Below, piece after piece: positions 13,152 to 20,331 of a stretch of 20,331 nucleotides of DNA. Source of the DNA: Acidimicrobiia bacterium (lineage in GTDB: Bacteria; Actinomycetota; Acidimicrobiia; IMCC26256; PALSA-555); NCBI GenBank assembly GCA_022865365.1, contig JALHSW010000213.1:1-20331 (forward strand). The letters are read 5' to 3'. The notes under the pieces are model-generated. The model did not search any database. It worked only from the letters and a program-made list of their open reading frames with translations, and was not told the origin of the DNA. A program made the translations under genes and the position numbers. The first letter of the stretch is position 1, and each line of letters opens with the position of its first letter.

Positions 13152-15466
13152 GCCGCCCCGAGATCGATGGCCACGAGTTCCTCGGCACGGTCGGGCGCGA
13201 CTGGCGCGACTCGGAACCGTGGTGGCCCGAGCCCGAGCGCCCTGCTCCCGGCGCCCCGAACGTCGTCCTCGTCGTGCTCGACGACGTGGGCTTCGCGCAG
13301 CTCGGCTGTTACGGCTCCGACCTCGACACCCCGACGTTCGACGCGCTCGCCCGCGGCGGTCTGCAGTACACCGGCTTCCACACCACCGCGTTGTGCTCAC
13401 CCACGCGTTCGTGCCTGCTGACCGGGCGCAACCATCACTCGGTCGGCATGGGGCGGATCACCGACCTCGCCCGCGGGTTCCCCGGCTACTCCGGCCGGAT
13501 CTCCAAGGCGGCCGGCTTCCTGCCGGAGATCCTGCGCGACACGGGGTACGCGACCTACGCGGTCGGTAAGTGGCACCTCACCCCGGACGAGGAATCCCAC
13601 CTGGCCGGGCCCCGCACCCGCTGGCCGCTCGGGCGCGGCTTCGAGCGCTTCTACGGCTACTTCCAGGGTGAGACGCACCAGTTCGCGCCCGACCTCGTGC
13701 ACGACAACCACTTCGTCGAGCCGCCTGGCACCTACGAGGGCGGGTACCACCTCACCGAGGACCTCGCCGACCACGCCATCGAGTGCATCAACGACCTCCG
13801 GGCCGTCGACCCCGAGAAGCCGTTCTTCCTCTACTTCTGCACCGGTGCGTGCCACTCGCCGCACCATGCGCCACCGGAGTGGATCGAGCAGTACCACGGT
13901 CGATTCGACATGGGCTGGGACGCGTGGCGCGACGCGACGTTCGCGCGCCAGCTCGCGAGTGGCGTCGTGCCGGAGGGGACCGAGCTCCCGCCGCGGCCCG
14001 ATTGGGTCCCCGCTTGGGACTCGCTCTCGGCCGACGAGCAGGCGCTCGCGGCGCGCTTCATGGAGTGCTTCGCCGCATACCTGTCGCACGCAGACGCTCA
14101 GATTGGGCGGGTCGTGGCATCGCTCGACGACCTTGGTGAGCTCGACAACACGATCATCGTGCTCGTGAGTGACAACGGTGCGAGCTCCGAGGGTGGCGCG
14201 CACGGGTCGATCAACGACGTCCGCCTCTGGAACATGGTGCCCGCGGGCGTCGAGGAGATGCTCGGACGCATCGACGAGCTCGGCGGTCCGACGCTGCACA
14301 ACAACTACCCGTGGGGATGGACGATGGCCGGCAACACGCCGATGCGCCGGTGGAAGCGCGAGGTCCACGAGGGTGGCGTCGCCGACCCGTGCATCGTGCA
14401 CTGGCCGCGCGGGATCGCGGCACCGGGGGAGACCCGCCGTCAGTTCATCCACGCGATCGACGTGATGCCCACCATTCTCGACGCCATCGGGATCGAGGCA
14501 CCGGCCCAGATCGACGGAGTCGCCCAGCAGCCCATCGAAGGCTCGAGCTTCGCGGCGACGTTCGTTGATGCTGCGGCGACGACGCGCGACACGCAGTACT
14601 TCGAGATGTTCGGGTCACGGGCGATCTACCACGACGGCTGGAAGGCGGTGACCTGGAAGCCGCTGGGGAAGATGTACAGCGAGGACGACGATCCCGACCT
14701 GCCGTTCGACGACGACGTCTGGGAGCTGTTCCACGTCACCGAGGACTTCTCCGAGAGCCACGACCTCGCGACCGAGCATCCCGAGAAGCTGCGCGAGCTC
14801 GTCGACCTCTGGTGGCATGAGGCCGAGCGGTACAACGTCCTCCCGCTCGACAATCGTCCACAGGTCGCGATCATGGAACCGCCACCCCTCCCCTGGCCCG
14901 ACCGGACGCGCTACGAGTACCGACCCGGTGGCCCCGTGCCCGAACCGGTCGCCGTCGACGTGAAGCGCCGTTCCCACACGATCACGGCAGAGGTCGATCT
15001 GCCCGATCGAGTGGCCGACGGTGGCGCCGACGGTGTGCTGCTCGCGATGGGCGCGACGTTCGGCGGCTTCAGCCTCTACGTGCAGGACGGTCGGCTCCAG
15101 TATGTGCACAACTTCGTGGCCCGCCACGAGGACCATCTCGCCGCCGACGAGCCCCTCACCCCGGGAGCGCACGTGCTCGCTTTCCAGTACCGGTGCGACG
15201 AACCGTGGGGCGGCGGACACGCCGCGCTGCTCGTCGACGGGCGCGTGGCCGCCGACCGCGACATCCGACGCTTCACGCCGATGCGCTGGTCGATCACCGG
15301 TGCCGGCCTCACGTGCGGGTACGACGGCGGCGCACCGGTCACGAGCCGCTACCGAGGACCGTTCCGCTTCGCGGGCACGCTCAGACGCGTGATCGTCGAC
15401 ATCGAGCCCGAGCTCGCGCCGATCGATCCCGACGCCGCCGTCGACGCGGCGCTCGCCGAGCAGTAG
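13148..15466 (+). CDS. Arylsulfatase (type I, formylglycine-dependent)
   Basis: The 772-residue sulfatase carries a complete active site. It has D45-D46 (VVLDDVGFA), the formylglycine motif CSPTR (C83, R87) followed by the distal TGR, K141 and H143 (VGKWHL), H236 (GACHSPHH), D342-N343 (SDNGASSEGG) and K403 (RWKREVHEGG). These match the calcium, sulfate and catalytic residues of Pseudomonas arylsulfatase. C83 must be converted to formylglycine by a separate enzyme not in the window. No signal peptide is visible at the N-terminus (MSRPEIDGHEFLGTVG), so it is probably cytoplasmic. Residues from about 600 to the end form a beta-rich C-terminal domain (GVLLAMGATFGGFSLYV onward), and the total length is close to the large mycobacterial Ats proteins. 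It would release sulfate from an alkyl or aryl sulfate ester, possibly to free a hydroxyl for the co-transcribed P450 and CoA-transferase route. Confidence 0.93.
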   Translation: MSRPEIDGHEFLGTVGRDWRDSEPWWPEPERPAPGAPNVVLVVLDDVGFAQLGCYGSDLDTPTFDALARGGLQYTGFHTTALCSPTRSCLLTGRNHHSVGMGRITDLARGFPGYSGRISKAAGFLPEILRDTGYATYAVGKWHLTPDEESHLAGPRTRWPLGRGFERFYGYFQGETHQFAPDLVHDNHFVEPPGTYEGGYHLTEDLADHAIECINDLRAVDPEKPFFLYFCTGACHSPHHAPPEWIEQYHGRFDMGWDAWRDATFARQLASGVVPEGTELPPRPDWVPAWDSLSADEQALAARFMECFAAYLSHADAQIGRVVASLDDLGELDNTIIVLVSDNGASSEGGAHGSINDVRLWNMVPAGVEEMLGRIDELGGPTLHNNYPWGWTMAGNTPMRRWKREVHEGGVADPCIVHWPRGIAAPGETRRQFIHAIDVMPTILDAIGIEAPAQIDGVAQQPIEGSSFAATFVDAAATTRDTQYFEMFGSRAIYHDGWKAVTWKPLGKMYSEDDDPDLPFDDDVWELFHVTEDFSESHDLATEHPEKLRELVDLWWHEAERYNVLPLDNRPQVAIMEPPPLPWPDRTRYEYRPGGPVPEPVAVDVKRRSHTITAEVDLPDRVADGGADGVLLAMGATFGGFSLYVQDGRLQYVHNFVARHEDHLAADEPLTPGAHVLAFQYRCDEPWGGGHAALLVDGRVAADRDIRRFTPMRWSITGAGLTCGYDGGAPVTSRYRGPFRFAGTLRRVIVDIEPELAPIDPDAAVDAALAEQ

Positions 15467-15480
15467 GACGTCGCGCCCCG

Positions 15481-15511
15481 CCCGAGCAGAATCTTTCGAG
15501 ATTTCTTCGGG
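15481..15511. terminator. Imperfect stem-loop with TTCG tetraloop downstream of the arylsulfatase
   Basis: An outer stem CCCGA (15481-15485) / TCGGG (15507-15511) encloses an inner stem AGAATCT (15488-15494) / AGATTTCT (15499-15506, one bulged T) closed by TTCG (15495-15498). It begins 14 bases after the sulfatase stop and is locally AT-rich against a GC-rich background. A stable tetraloop hairpin here is a fair candidate for an operon 3' end, though no U-tract follows. Confidence 0.45.
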
Positions 15512-15542
15512 TGAGTGCTGGTTTCAGGCGTTCACTGTCATA

Positions 15543-15562
15543 CCCCCCTGCTTGGATGGGGG
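15543..15562 (+). promoter_or_regulatory. Hairpin masking the ribosome site of the DUF222-HNH gene
   Basis: CCCCC at 15543-15547 is complementary to GGGGG at 15558-15562, the only Shine-Dalgarno-like purine run before the ATG at 15564. Folding would hide the ribosome site and hold translation low. The pairing is seen in the sequence; the regulatory effect is inference. Confidence 0.35.
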
Positions 15563-15563
15563 C

Positions 15564-16775
15564 ATGTTCAAGATCGAGGAGGTCAGGGACCTCGCACGCG
15601 AAGCCGTCGCCGAGCTCGACCCGGCGTGCCTCGACGGGCGCGACGCGGCCATGCTCGCCGAGGCCGCCGCGGAAGGCGCGAAGCTCCTCGATGCCGCGAC
15701 CGCGATCCTCGCCAAGCGCGCCGCCGACACCAACGCGTGGCGTCGCACCTCACGCGCGGCCACGGCGGAGCAGTGGCTCGCGACGATGTCGGGCTGCACG
15801 GAAGGCGCGGCGCGGGAGACGTTGGCGACGGCGCAGCGCCTCGATTCGCTGCCGGCCACGGCCGAGCGGCTGCGCTCGGGTGAGCTCTCCCTGGCGCAAG
15901 CCGCACAGGTGTCCGCCGGTGCGATCGTCGACCCCTCGGCCGAACCGCGCCTCCTGCGCACGGCGAAGCACTCCGGGATGCGCGAGCTACGGGCCGAGAA
16001 GGAGCGCGTCGTCGCCGCTGCCACCGACGAGCTCGAAGCGCACCAACGAGCGAAGCAGGACCGTCACCTCCGCACCTGGACCCACGGCTTCGCCACCCAC
16101 GGTTCCTTCTCCGGTCCCACCGAAGACGTCGCGAAGATTCTCGCCGCACTCGAGCCCCTGGCCAAGGCCCGCTTCGCCCAAGCCCGCACCGCCGGCGTAC
16201 GCGAGTCTCGCGATGCCTACCGCTTCGACGCCCTCGTCACCGCCGTCACCTCAGTCACCGCCACTCGCCCCGCGACGGCCTCGAGTGCCTCCAACGCGGC
16301 GGCTTGCGTCCTCGTGGACCTCGGCTCGCTCCTCGACGGCAAGACCGCCTCCGGCGGCACGTGCGAGATCCCCGGTGTCGGCCCCGTCCCCGTCGAACAC
16401 GCTCGCGAGGTCCTGAGCCACGGGCTGCTCCAGCTCGTGATCACCGACGGCGTCGATGTCCAGACCGTGGTCAGCAACACCCGCCACATTCCCCCGGCAT
16501 TGAAGATCGCCATCGCGGTCCGGGACCGCACCTGCAAGATCCGTGGCTGTGACTGCGACCGGATGCTCGAACGCCACCACACGGTTGACTACGTCGACTC
16601 GCACCGCAGCACCTACACCGAGCTCGGCAACCTCTGCCCCAAGCACCACGACCTCGTCACCAACAAGCACTACACCACCACCGACAACCGCGACGGCACC
16701 TGGGACCTCCACGCACCAGCCCACTTCACGGGCAGCGCCATGGCCAATGCCCCACCTGGCGAGGCGGCGGCCTGA
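15564..16775 (+). CDS. DUF222 and HNH endonuclease domain protein (13E12 repeat-family type)
   Basis: The 403-residue product has a long, alanine-rich helical DUF222 region (about 5-300) and a C-terminal HNH module. The HNH part reads NTRHIPPALKIAIAVRDRTC, then C324 and C329, H338-H339 (LERHH), ELGNLCPKHHDLV with N356, C358 and H361-H362. This is the zinc-stabilised beta-beta-alpha-metal fold of HNH nucleases, preceded by the RxRxIPPxLxxAxxxRD-like linker typical of this family. Such proteins are abundant and multi-copy in actinobacteria and behave like mobile or selfish elements, but their function is not established. The ATG at 15564 was preferred over a TTG four codons upstream because of the G-run directly before it. 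It sits alone between the sulfatase operon and the hydrolase and has no functional link to either. Confidence 0.9.
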   Translation: MFKIEEVRDLAREAVAELDPACLDGRDAAMLAEAAAEGAKLLDAATAILAKRAADTNAWRRTSRAATAEQWLATMSGCTEGAARETLATAQRLDSLPATAERLRSGELSLAQAAQVSAGAIVDPSAEPRLLRTAKHSGMRELRAEKERVVAAATDELEAHQRAKQDRHLRTWTHGFATHGSFSGPTEDVAKILAALEPLAKARFAQARTAGVRESRDAYRFDALVTAVTSVTATRPATASSASNAAACVLVDLGSLLDGKTASGGTCEIPGVGPVPVEHAREVLSHGLLQLVITDGVDVQTVVSNTRHIPPALKIAIAVRDRTCKIRGCDCDRMLERHHTVDYVDSHRSTYTELGNLCPKHHDLVTNKHYTTTDNRDGTWDLHAPAHFTGSAMANAPPGEAAA

Positions 16776-16783
16776 CGCGTCAG

Positions 16784-16789
16784 TAGCAT
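16784..16789 (+). promoter_or_regulatory. -10-like box TAGCAT for a leaderless start
   Basis: TAGCAT (TAnnnT) ends 6 bases before the GTG at 16796, which would place transcription initiation on the start codon. The 20-base gap after the HNH gene contains no ribosome site. No -35 match is recognisable. Confidence 0.4.
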
Positions 16790-16795
16790 TCGGCG

Positions 16796-18037
16796 GTGTC
16801 CGGCGCCCTGCTGCTCGTGTTCGCACTGTTCGGCGTGCTCCACGTTGGCGTTGCGCTGTTCGGTCCCCGCCAGCCCGCTCGAATCGCGTACTTCCTCTTC
16901 CTGGGCGGACTCGTCACGAGCGAGTTCGCGTGGTTCAACATCATCTGGTCCGGGCTGGTGGCGTACGGACTGATCGCACTGGGGGCGCTCGAGACGACCG
17001 CGGGAGTGCTCTGGCTCGGCCTGCTCGTCCTCGTGTGGCTGGGCCTGCTCTTTGCCCAGGTGCGCCAATCCCGATCTCGCCGAGTCCTCGCCCAGGCACT
17101 CGATGCGGGCATCGGATGCGAGGGCACCGACGCGAGGAAGTCGCGCGTCGATCAGATCGCGTTGCTCCGTCCGTGGCGACCGCCCGAGCGCGGCGTCACC
17201 CGCGTCGACGGCCTCCGCTACGGCGACGATCCGCGCCAGTACTTCGAGGTACTCCGCCCGTCCGACGCGACCGCGACGTCGGCGAAGCTCCCCGTCCTCC
17301 TGCACCTCCACGGTGGAAGTTGGGTCGGAGGTCGACCGGAGCGCCAATCGCGCCTGTTGCGTTGCCACTTCGCCGCGCGGGGCTGGCTGACGGTCGCGCC
17401 CGGCTATCGCGTCAGTCCGGCCGCGACGTTCCCCGACCAGCTGCTCGACGCGAAGCGTGCACTCGCGTGGGTGCGGGAGCACGCGGAGGAGCTTGGTGCC
17501 GATCCCGAGCTGGTCGTCGTCTCCGGTGGATCAGCCGGTGCCCACCTCGCGTCACTGCTCGCGCTCACCGCGAACGATCCCGCGTACCAACCCGGCTTCG
17601 AGGCCAGCCAAACCTCGGTGGCCGGCTGCGCCGCCATGTACGGCATCTTCGACTTCCTCGATCGCAACCACGACCACCCCAAGTCGACTCGACCCGGATT
17701 CCTCGCGAACGTCGTGATGAAGTCGGACCCCGACGCGGCACGCGCGGCCTGGGACGCGGCGTCACCGATCGCGCAGGTGCGTCCCGACGCGCCGCCGTTC
17801 TTCGTGGTCCACGGCGACTTCGACTCGCTGGTCTGGCGTGAGGAGGCCGACTCGTTCGTGCGAGCCCTCGCCGCCACCTCCAAAGCTTCCGTGAGCTACG
17901 CGGTGCTCCCGGGCGCACAGCACGCGTTCGACACGCTGGTGACGGTGCGCAGCCAGCACGTCGTGCACGCCATCCACCGCTTCGCCGAATGGCTCCGCGT
18001 CGAGGCTCAGTCCGGTGCGGCCGCGGCCCGCGGGTAG
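16796..18037 (+). CDS. Membrane-anchored alpha/beta hydrolase, HSL-like esterase/lipase
   Basis: The 413-residue protein begins with three hydrophobic segments (about 3-22, 29-50 and 52-87), then an arginine-rich stretch (QVRQSRSRRV) that probably stays cytoplasmic, and an alpha/beta hydrolase domain from about residue 140. The catalytic features are those of the hormone-sensitive-lipase group: the HGG oxyanion motif LHLHGGSWVGG (172-174), the nucleophile elbow SGGSAGAH with S246, the acid in HGDFDSL (D343, less likely D341) and H376 (GAQHAFD). It would hydrolyse carboxylic esters of hydrophobic substrates at the membrane. The GTG start gives the first membrane helix at once and has a TAnnnT box 6 bases upstream. 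The last 31 bases overlap the convergent membrane-protein gene. Confidence 0.88.
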   Translation: MSGALLLVFALFGVLHVGVALFGPRQPARIAYFLFLGGLVTSEFAWFNIIWSGLVAYGLIALGALETTAGVLWLGLLVLVWLGLLFAQVRQSRSRRVLAQALDAGIGCEGTDARKSRVDQIALLRPWRPPERGVTRVDGLRYGDDPRQYFEVLRPSDATATSAKLPVLLHLHGGSWVGGRPERQSRLLRCHFAARGWLTVAPGYRVSPAATFPDQLLDAKRALAWVREHAEELGADPELVVVSGGSAGAHLASLLALTANDPAYQPGFEASQTSVAGCAAMYGIFDFLDRNHDHPKSTRPGFLANVVMKSDPDAARAAWDAASPIAQVRPDAPPFFVVHGDFDSLVWREEADSFVRALAATSKASVSYAVLPGAQHAFDTLVTVRSQHVVHAIHRFAEWLRVEAQSGAAAARG

Positions 18038-19044
18038 CGCCGACGGAACATCCACGTGGTAGCGAGCCCGATCGGCATCGGGAGCCAGAACGACACCAGG
18101 CGAAAGACCAGCGTCGCCAGCACCGCCTCGCCCGTCGTGATCCCCGACAGCGCGAGCGTCGCGGTGAGCCCGGCCTCCACGAAACCCAACCCACCGGGCG
18201 TGAACGGCACCATCCCGAGCACCGACGCAGCCACGAAGGCGAGCAGCGTGAGCCACGGGTTCGGGTCGGCCCCGATCGCGTACAGCGTGACGAGCAACAC
18301 GAAGTACTCGAACGCCCAGCGGCCGACCGCGGCCGCGACCGCTTCGATCCAACGTGAACCCATCGTCGTGCGGATCTCGTCTCGTTCGACGAGCAGACGG
18401 GCACCGAGATCCCGGATGGGCTCGCGGTGCCGACGCACGAGGTTCGCGATCCGCTGGACGGTGTCACCGACCCACACCACGGGGCGACGAGTCGCAAGCA
18501 GGAGCGCGCCGAGCGCGGCCATACCCAGGAACAGCGCGAGGCCGATCCACAGCGCGTCGACGAGCGATCCAGGGACGCTGGTGCCCGCGAAGATCGCGGG
18601 GAGCGCGAACACGGGCATCACGATCACCGCCGCAGTGATGAGCAACGACTGCGCGGTCAGGGCGGCAGCGGCCTTGGCACCATCGAAGCCGGCGTCGGTG
18701 AGCATGGTGGCCTGGAGCGCGGTTCCGGTGGTGCCGCCACCCGGCGTGATCCGGTTGAAGGCGTTGCCGGCGAGCTGGGTGGTCGCCACCACGAACCAGC
18801 CGTGGGTGCGGAGCGCGATTCGCTGGAGGATCCAGACGCAGACGAAGCTCCCGATCTCGCACGCGAGGAGCACGGGTATTGTCGCCGGGTGGACCTCTCC
18901 GAGCTTGTCCCATGCCTCGAACACCTCGGCGATGCTCGGCGCGAAGAGGTAGAGGGAGAAGCCGGTGACGACCAGCAACAGGACACGCCCGACCGACCAG
19001 CGCGGCCGGCCGTTGCGTGTTCCCTCGGCATCGAGGTCTGCCAT
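18007..19044 (-). CDS. Flippase-like integral membrane protein (UPF0104 / lysylphosphatidylglycerol synthase TM region)
   Basis: The protein (345 residues from ATG 19044, 346 from GTG 19047) has about eight hydrophobic segments after a short charged N-terminus. They start at RVLLLVVTGFSLYLF and IPVLLACEIGSFVCVW and end with a helix just before the basic tail FRRRYP. Diagnostic stretches of the LPG-synthase-TM/UPF0104 family are AGNAFNRITPGGGTTGTALQ near residues 93-112, and MVPFTPGGLGFVEAGL near residues 278-293. Relatives include the flippase part of MprF and glycan- or lipid-transfer-related proteins. There is no MprF aminoacyltransferase domain, so it is probably a stand-alone lipid-handling protein of unknown substrate. 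TAACCT at 19053-19058 lies 5 bases from the GTG and 8 from the ATG, so either start could be leaderless. Its 3' end overlaps the convergent hydrolase. Confidence 0.87.
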   Translation of the reverse strand: MADLDAEGTRNGRPRWSVGRVLLLVVTGFSLYLFAPSIAEVFEAWDKLGEVHPATIPVLLACEIGSFVCVWILQRIALRTHGWFVVATTQLAGNAFNRITPGGGTTGTALQATMLTDAGFDGAKAAAALTAQSLLITAAVIVMPVFALPAIFAGTSVPGSLVDALWIGLALFLGMAALGALLLATRRPVVWVGDTVQRIANLVRRHREPIRDLGARLLVERDEIRTTMGSRWIEAVAAAVGRWAFEYFVLLVTLYAIGADPNPWLTLLAFVAASVLGMVPFTPGGLGFVEAGLTATLALSGITTGEAVLATLVFRLVSFWLPMPIGLATTWMFRRRYPRAAAAPD

Positions 19045-19052
19045 CACGCGGA

Positions 19053-19058
19053 AGGTTA
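19053..19058 (-). promoter_or_regulatory. -10-like box TAACCT for a leaderless start
   Basis: On the minus strand TAACCT (TAnnnT) lies in the 20-base gap behind the upstream P450, 5 bases from GTG 19047 and 8 bases from ATG 19044. TTCGCC 17 bases upstream is a poor -35. It would separate expression of the membrane protein from the P450 gene. Confidence 0.35.
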
Positions 19059-19067
19059 GGCCCGAGT

Positions 19068-20297
19068 TCAGGCCGGGCGAATCCGGACCGGGAGTGACTT
19101 CAGTGCGTTGTTGAGGTTCGAGCGTTGACGCTCGGGCTCACCGATGAGCTCCACCGACGCCCACTTGTCGAGCATCTCTTCGAAGAACACGCGCGCTTCG
19201 AGACGGGCGAGATGCACGCCGAGGCAGAAGTGCTCGCCGATGCCGAACGCGAGGTGGGGGTTCGGGCTGCGGCTGACGTCGAACCGATCGGGATCGATGA
19301 ACACCTCTTCGTCGCGGTTCGCCGACGAGTACATCAACGCGACCTTGTCGCCCGCGGCGATCTCTTGGCCGCGCACCTTGGTGTCGGCGGAAGCCGTGCG
19401 GCGGAAGTAGTGCAACGGCGGCGCGAACCGCAGGATCTCCTCGACCGCGGACGGGATCAAGGTGTGGTCGGCGCGCAGCATCTCGAGCTGGTCGGGGTGC
19501 TGGATCAGCACGTGCAGACCCGACGACATCATCGTGCGCGTCGTGTCGTTCCCGGCGGTGACGAGCTGCACGAAGAAGTACGCGAACTCCAGATCGTCCA
19601 TCGGACGCCCGTCGATCTCGGTCGCGAGCAGCAGGTCGCCGAGGTCGCCGACTCCGTCGGACGGGACACGACCACGCCGCTCCCGCGCGAAGCGAGCGCC
19701 GTACATCGCCATCTCGATCGAGCCCTCGTTCGTGCCGTCGGCGTACCCGTCGGGATTGATGTCGGGGTCCTGTCCGCCGGTCATCATCTCGGCCCACCGG
19801 TTGATGTCGGCACGGTCGTCGACGGGGATGCCGAGGAGCTCGCCGAAGACCTGCGACGGAATGCGCGCCGCGAGGTCGTGGGTGAACTCGACGTCGCCCA
19901 TCTCGGAGCCGGCGTCGAGGATCTCGAGGCAGATCGCGCGCACCCGGTCTTCGATCAGCGCGATCTGGCGGGGTCGGAAGTGTGGGTACACACGCTTGCG
20001 GAGCTCCGCGTGGCGGGGTGGATCCATCATCAGGAGCATGTTCTTGGTCTGTTCGAGCTGCTCAGGAGCCTGATCTTCGAGCACGACGCCACCGATCTCG
20101 GCCGAGAACAGCTCGGGGCGGCGCGACGCGTCGACCACGTCGGCGTGCTTGAGGAATGCCCAGTAGAAGGTCCCGTCGGGCATCTCCTGACGGAACACGG
20201 GGCGTTCACGGCGCAGCAGCGCGAACCGGTCGTACGGCGTCGCCGCGACGTAGCCGTTCGGGTCGTAGATGTCGATCTGGTCGAGCGTGAGCGTCAC
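19068..20297 (-). CDS. Cytochrome P450, CYP125/CYP124/CYP142-like
   Basis: The 409-residue P450 has a canonical I-helix TAGNDTTRTMM (A248, G249, D251, T252), K-helix EEILRFA (E287, R290), and haem loop FGIGEHFCLGVHLARLE with ligand C358. LMMDPPRHAELRKRVYPHF (about 89-107) is the usual C-helix region. The AGNDTTR I-helix and overall length resemble the actinobacterial CYP124/125/142 clan, which oxidises the terminal methyl of sterol or methyl-branched chains. That would provide the carboxyl group needed for CoA activation and side-chain beta-oxidation, but the clan call is by resemblance only. GTG 20297 was chosen over TTG 20318 because AGGAGG lies 4 bases upstream of it and the extra residues (MRNPGGP) are untypical. 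The gene lies 20-23 bases upstream of the flippase-like gene on the same strand. Confidence 0.9.
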   Translation of the reverse strand: MTLTLDQIDIYDPNGYVAATPYDRFALLRRERPVFRQEMPDGTFYWAFLKHADVVDASRRPELFSAEIGGVVLEDQAPEQLEQTKNMLLMMDPPRHAELRKRVYPHFRPRQIALIEDRVRAICLEILDAGSEMGDVEFTHDLAARIPSQVFGELLGIPVDDRADINRWAEMMTGGQDPDINPDGYADGTNEGSIEMAMYGARFARERRGRVPSDGVGDLGDLLLATEIDGRPMDDLEFAYFFVQLVTAGNDTTRTMMSSGLHVLIQHPDQLEMLRADHTLIPSAVEEILRFAPPLHYFRRTASADTKVRGQEIAAGDKVALMYSSANRDEEVFIDPDRFDVSRSPNPHLAFGIGEHFCLGVHLARLEARVFFEEMLDKWASVELIGEPERQRSNLNNALKSLPVRIRPA

Positions 20298-20301
20298 GGG
20301 G

Positions 20302-20307
20302 CCTCCT
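20302..20307 (-). promoter_or_regulatory. Ribosome binding site AGGAGG fixing the P450 start at 20297
   Basis: AGGAGG on the minus strand is 4 bases from the GTG at 20297 and lies inside the reading frame of the alternative TTG start at 20318, which argues for the shorter protein. Confidence 0.65.
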
Positions 20308-20331
20308 GGGTTGCGCAAGGGTGCCGCAGGC

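Noticed and set aside
13397..14452. 351-codon minus-strand frame opposite the arylsulfatase
   Set aside because: Valine-, arginine- and glutamate-rich shadow of a sulfatase with its full active-site residue set.

Overview
The window is GC-rich, gene-dense bacterial DNA. Codon third positions are mostly G or C, GTG starts are frequent, and genes overlap by ATGA or GTGA. An MMPL exporter, DUF222-HNH proteins, CYP-type P450s and paired FadE-like acyl-CoA dehydrogenases together point to an actinobacterium. Acidimicrobiia or a Mycobacteriales-like lineage are both plausible; the sequence alone does not settle this. No rRNA, tRNA, CRISPR array, integrase or insertion sequence was seen.

Layout. 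(1) 1-276: C-terminal end of an acyl-CoA synthetase. (2) 294-2480 (-): an MMPL/RND exporter converging on it. (3) about 2549-3020: a decayed 3' remnant, probably of a branched-chain-amino-acid-type ABC substrate-binding protein, broken by two apparent single-base deletions. (4) 3030-7571 (+): a tight five-gene unit of acyl-CoA dehydrogenase, alpha-methylacyl-CoA racemase-like protein, two MaoC-type hot-dog proteins (the second ChsH1-like) and a second, apparently base-less acyl-CoA dehydrogenase. (5) 10568-7583 (-): a 97-residue alpha/beta protein, an HMG-CoA-synthase-like/DUF35 fusion and an SCP2-type thiolase. (6) 10720-15466 (+): a family III CoA-transferase, a P450 and a large arylsulfatase, joined by ATGA overlaps. 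(7) 15564-16775 (+): a DUF222-HNH protein. (8) 16796-18037 (+): a membrane-anchored alpha/beta hydrolase whose 3' end overlaps, tail to tail, a UPF0104/LPG-synthase-like membrane protein (18007-19044, -). (9) 19068-20297 (-): a second P450.

How the genes may work together. Blocks 1, 4 and 5 supply most of a beta-oxidation cycle for a branched or polycyclic acyl chain: activation, C2-methyl epimerisation, dehydrogenation by a probable two-subunit enzyme, hydration by a probable two-subunit MaoC enzyme, and thiolysis assisted by a DUF35 partner. A 3-hydroxyacyl-CoA dehydrogenase is not in the window. The gene types resemble the ChsE/ChsH/Ltp logic of sterol side-chain degradation. P450s, a sulfatase and a CoA-transferase alongside fit uptake and trimming of sterol-, terpenoid- or sulfate-ester-type compounds, but the substrate is inference.

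The most notable observations are the HMGS-DUF35 fusion that has lost both its catalytic cysteine and its zinc-ribbon cysteines, the split of catalytic residues between the two acyl-CoA dehydrogenases, and at least four gene starts with a TAnnnT box 5-8 bases upstream, which suggests leaderless transcription.
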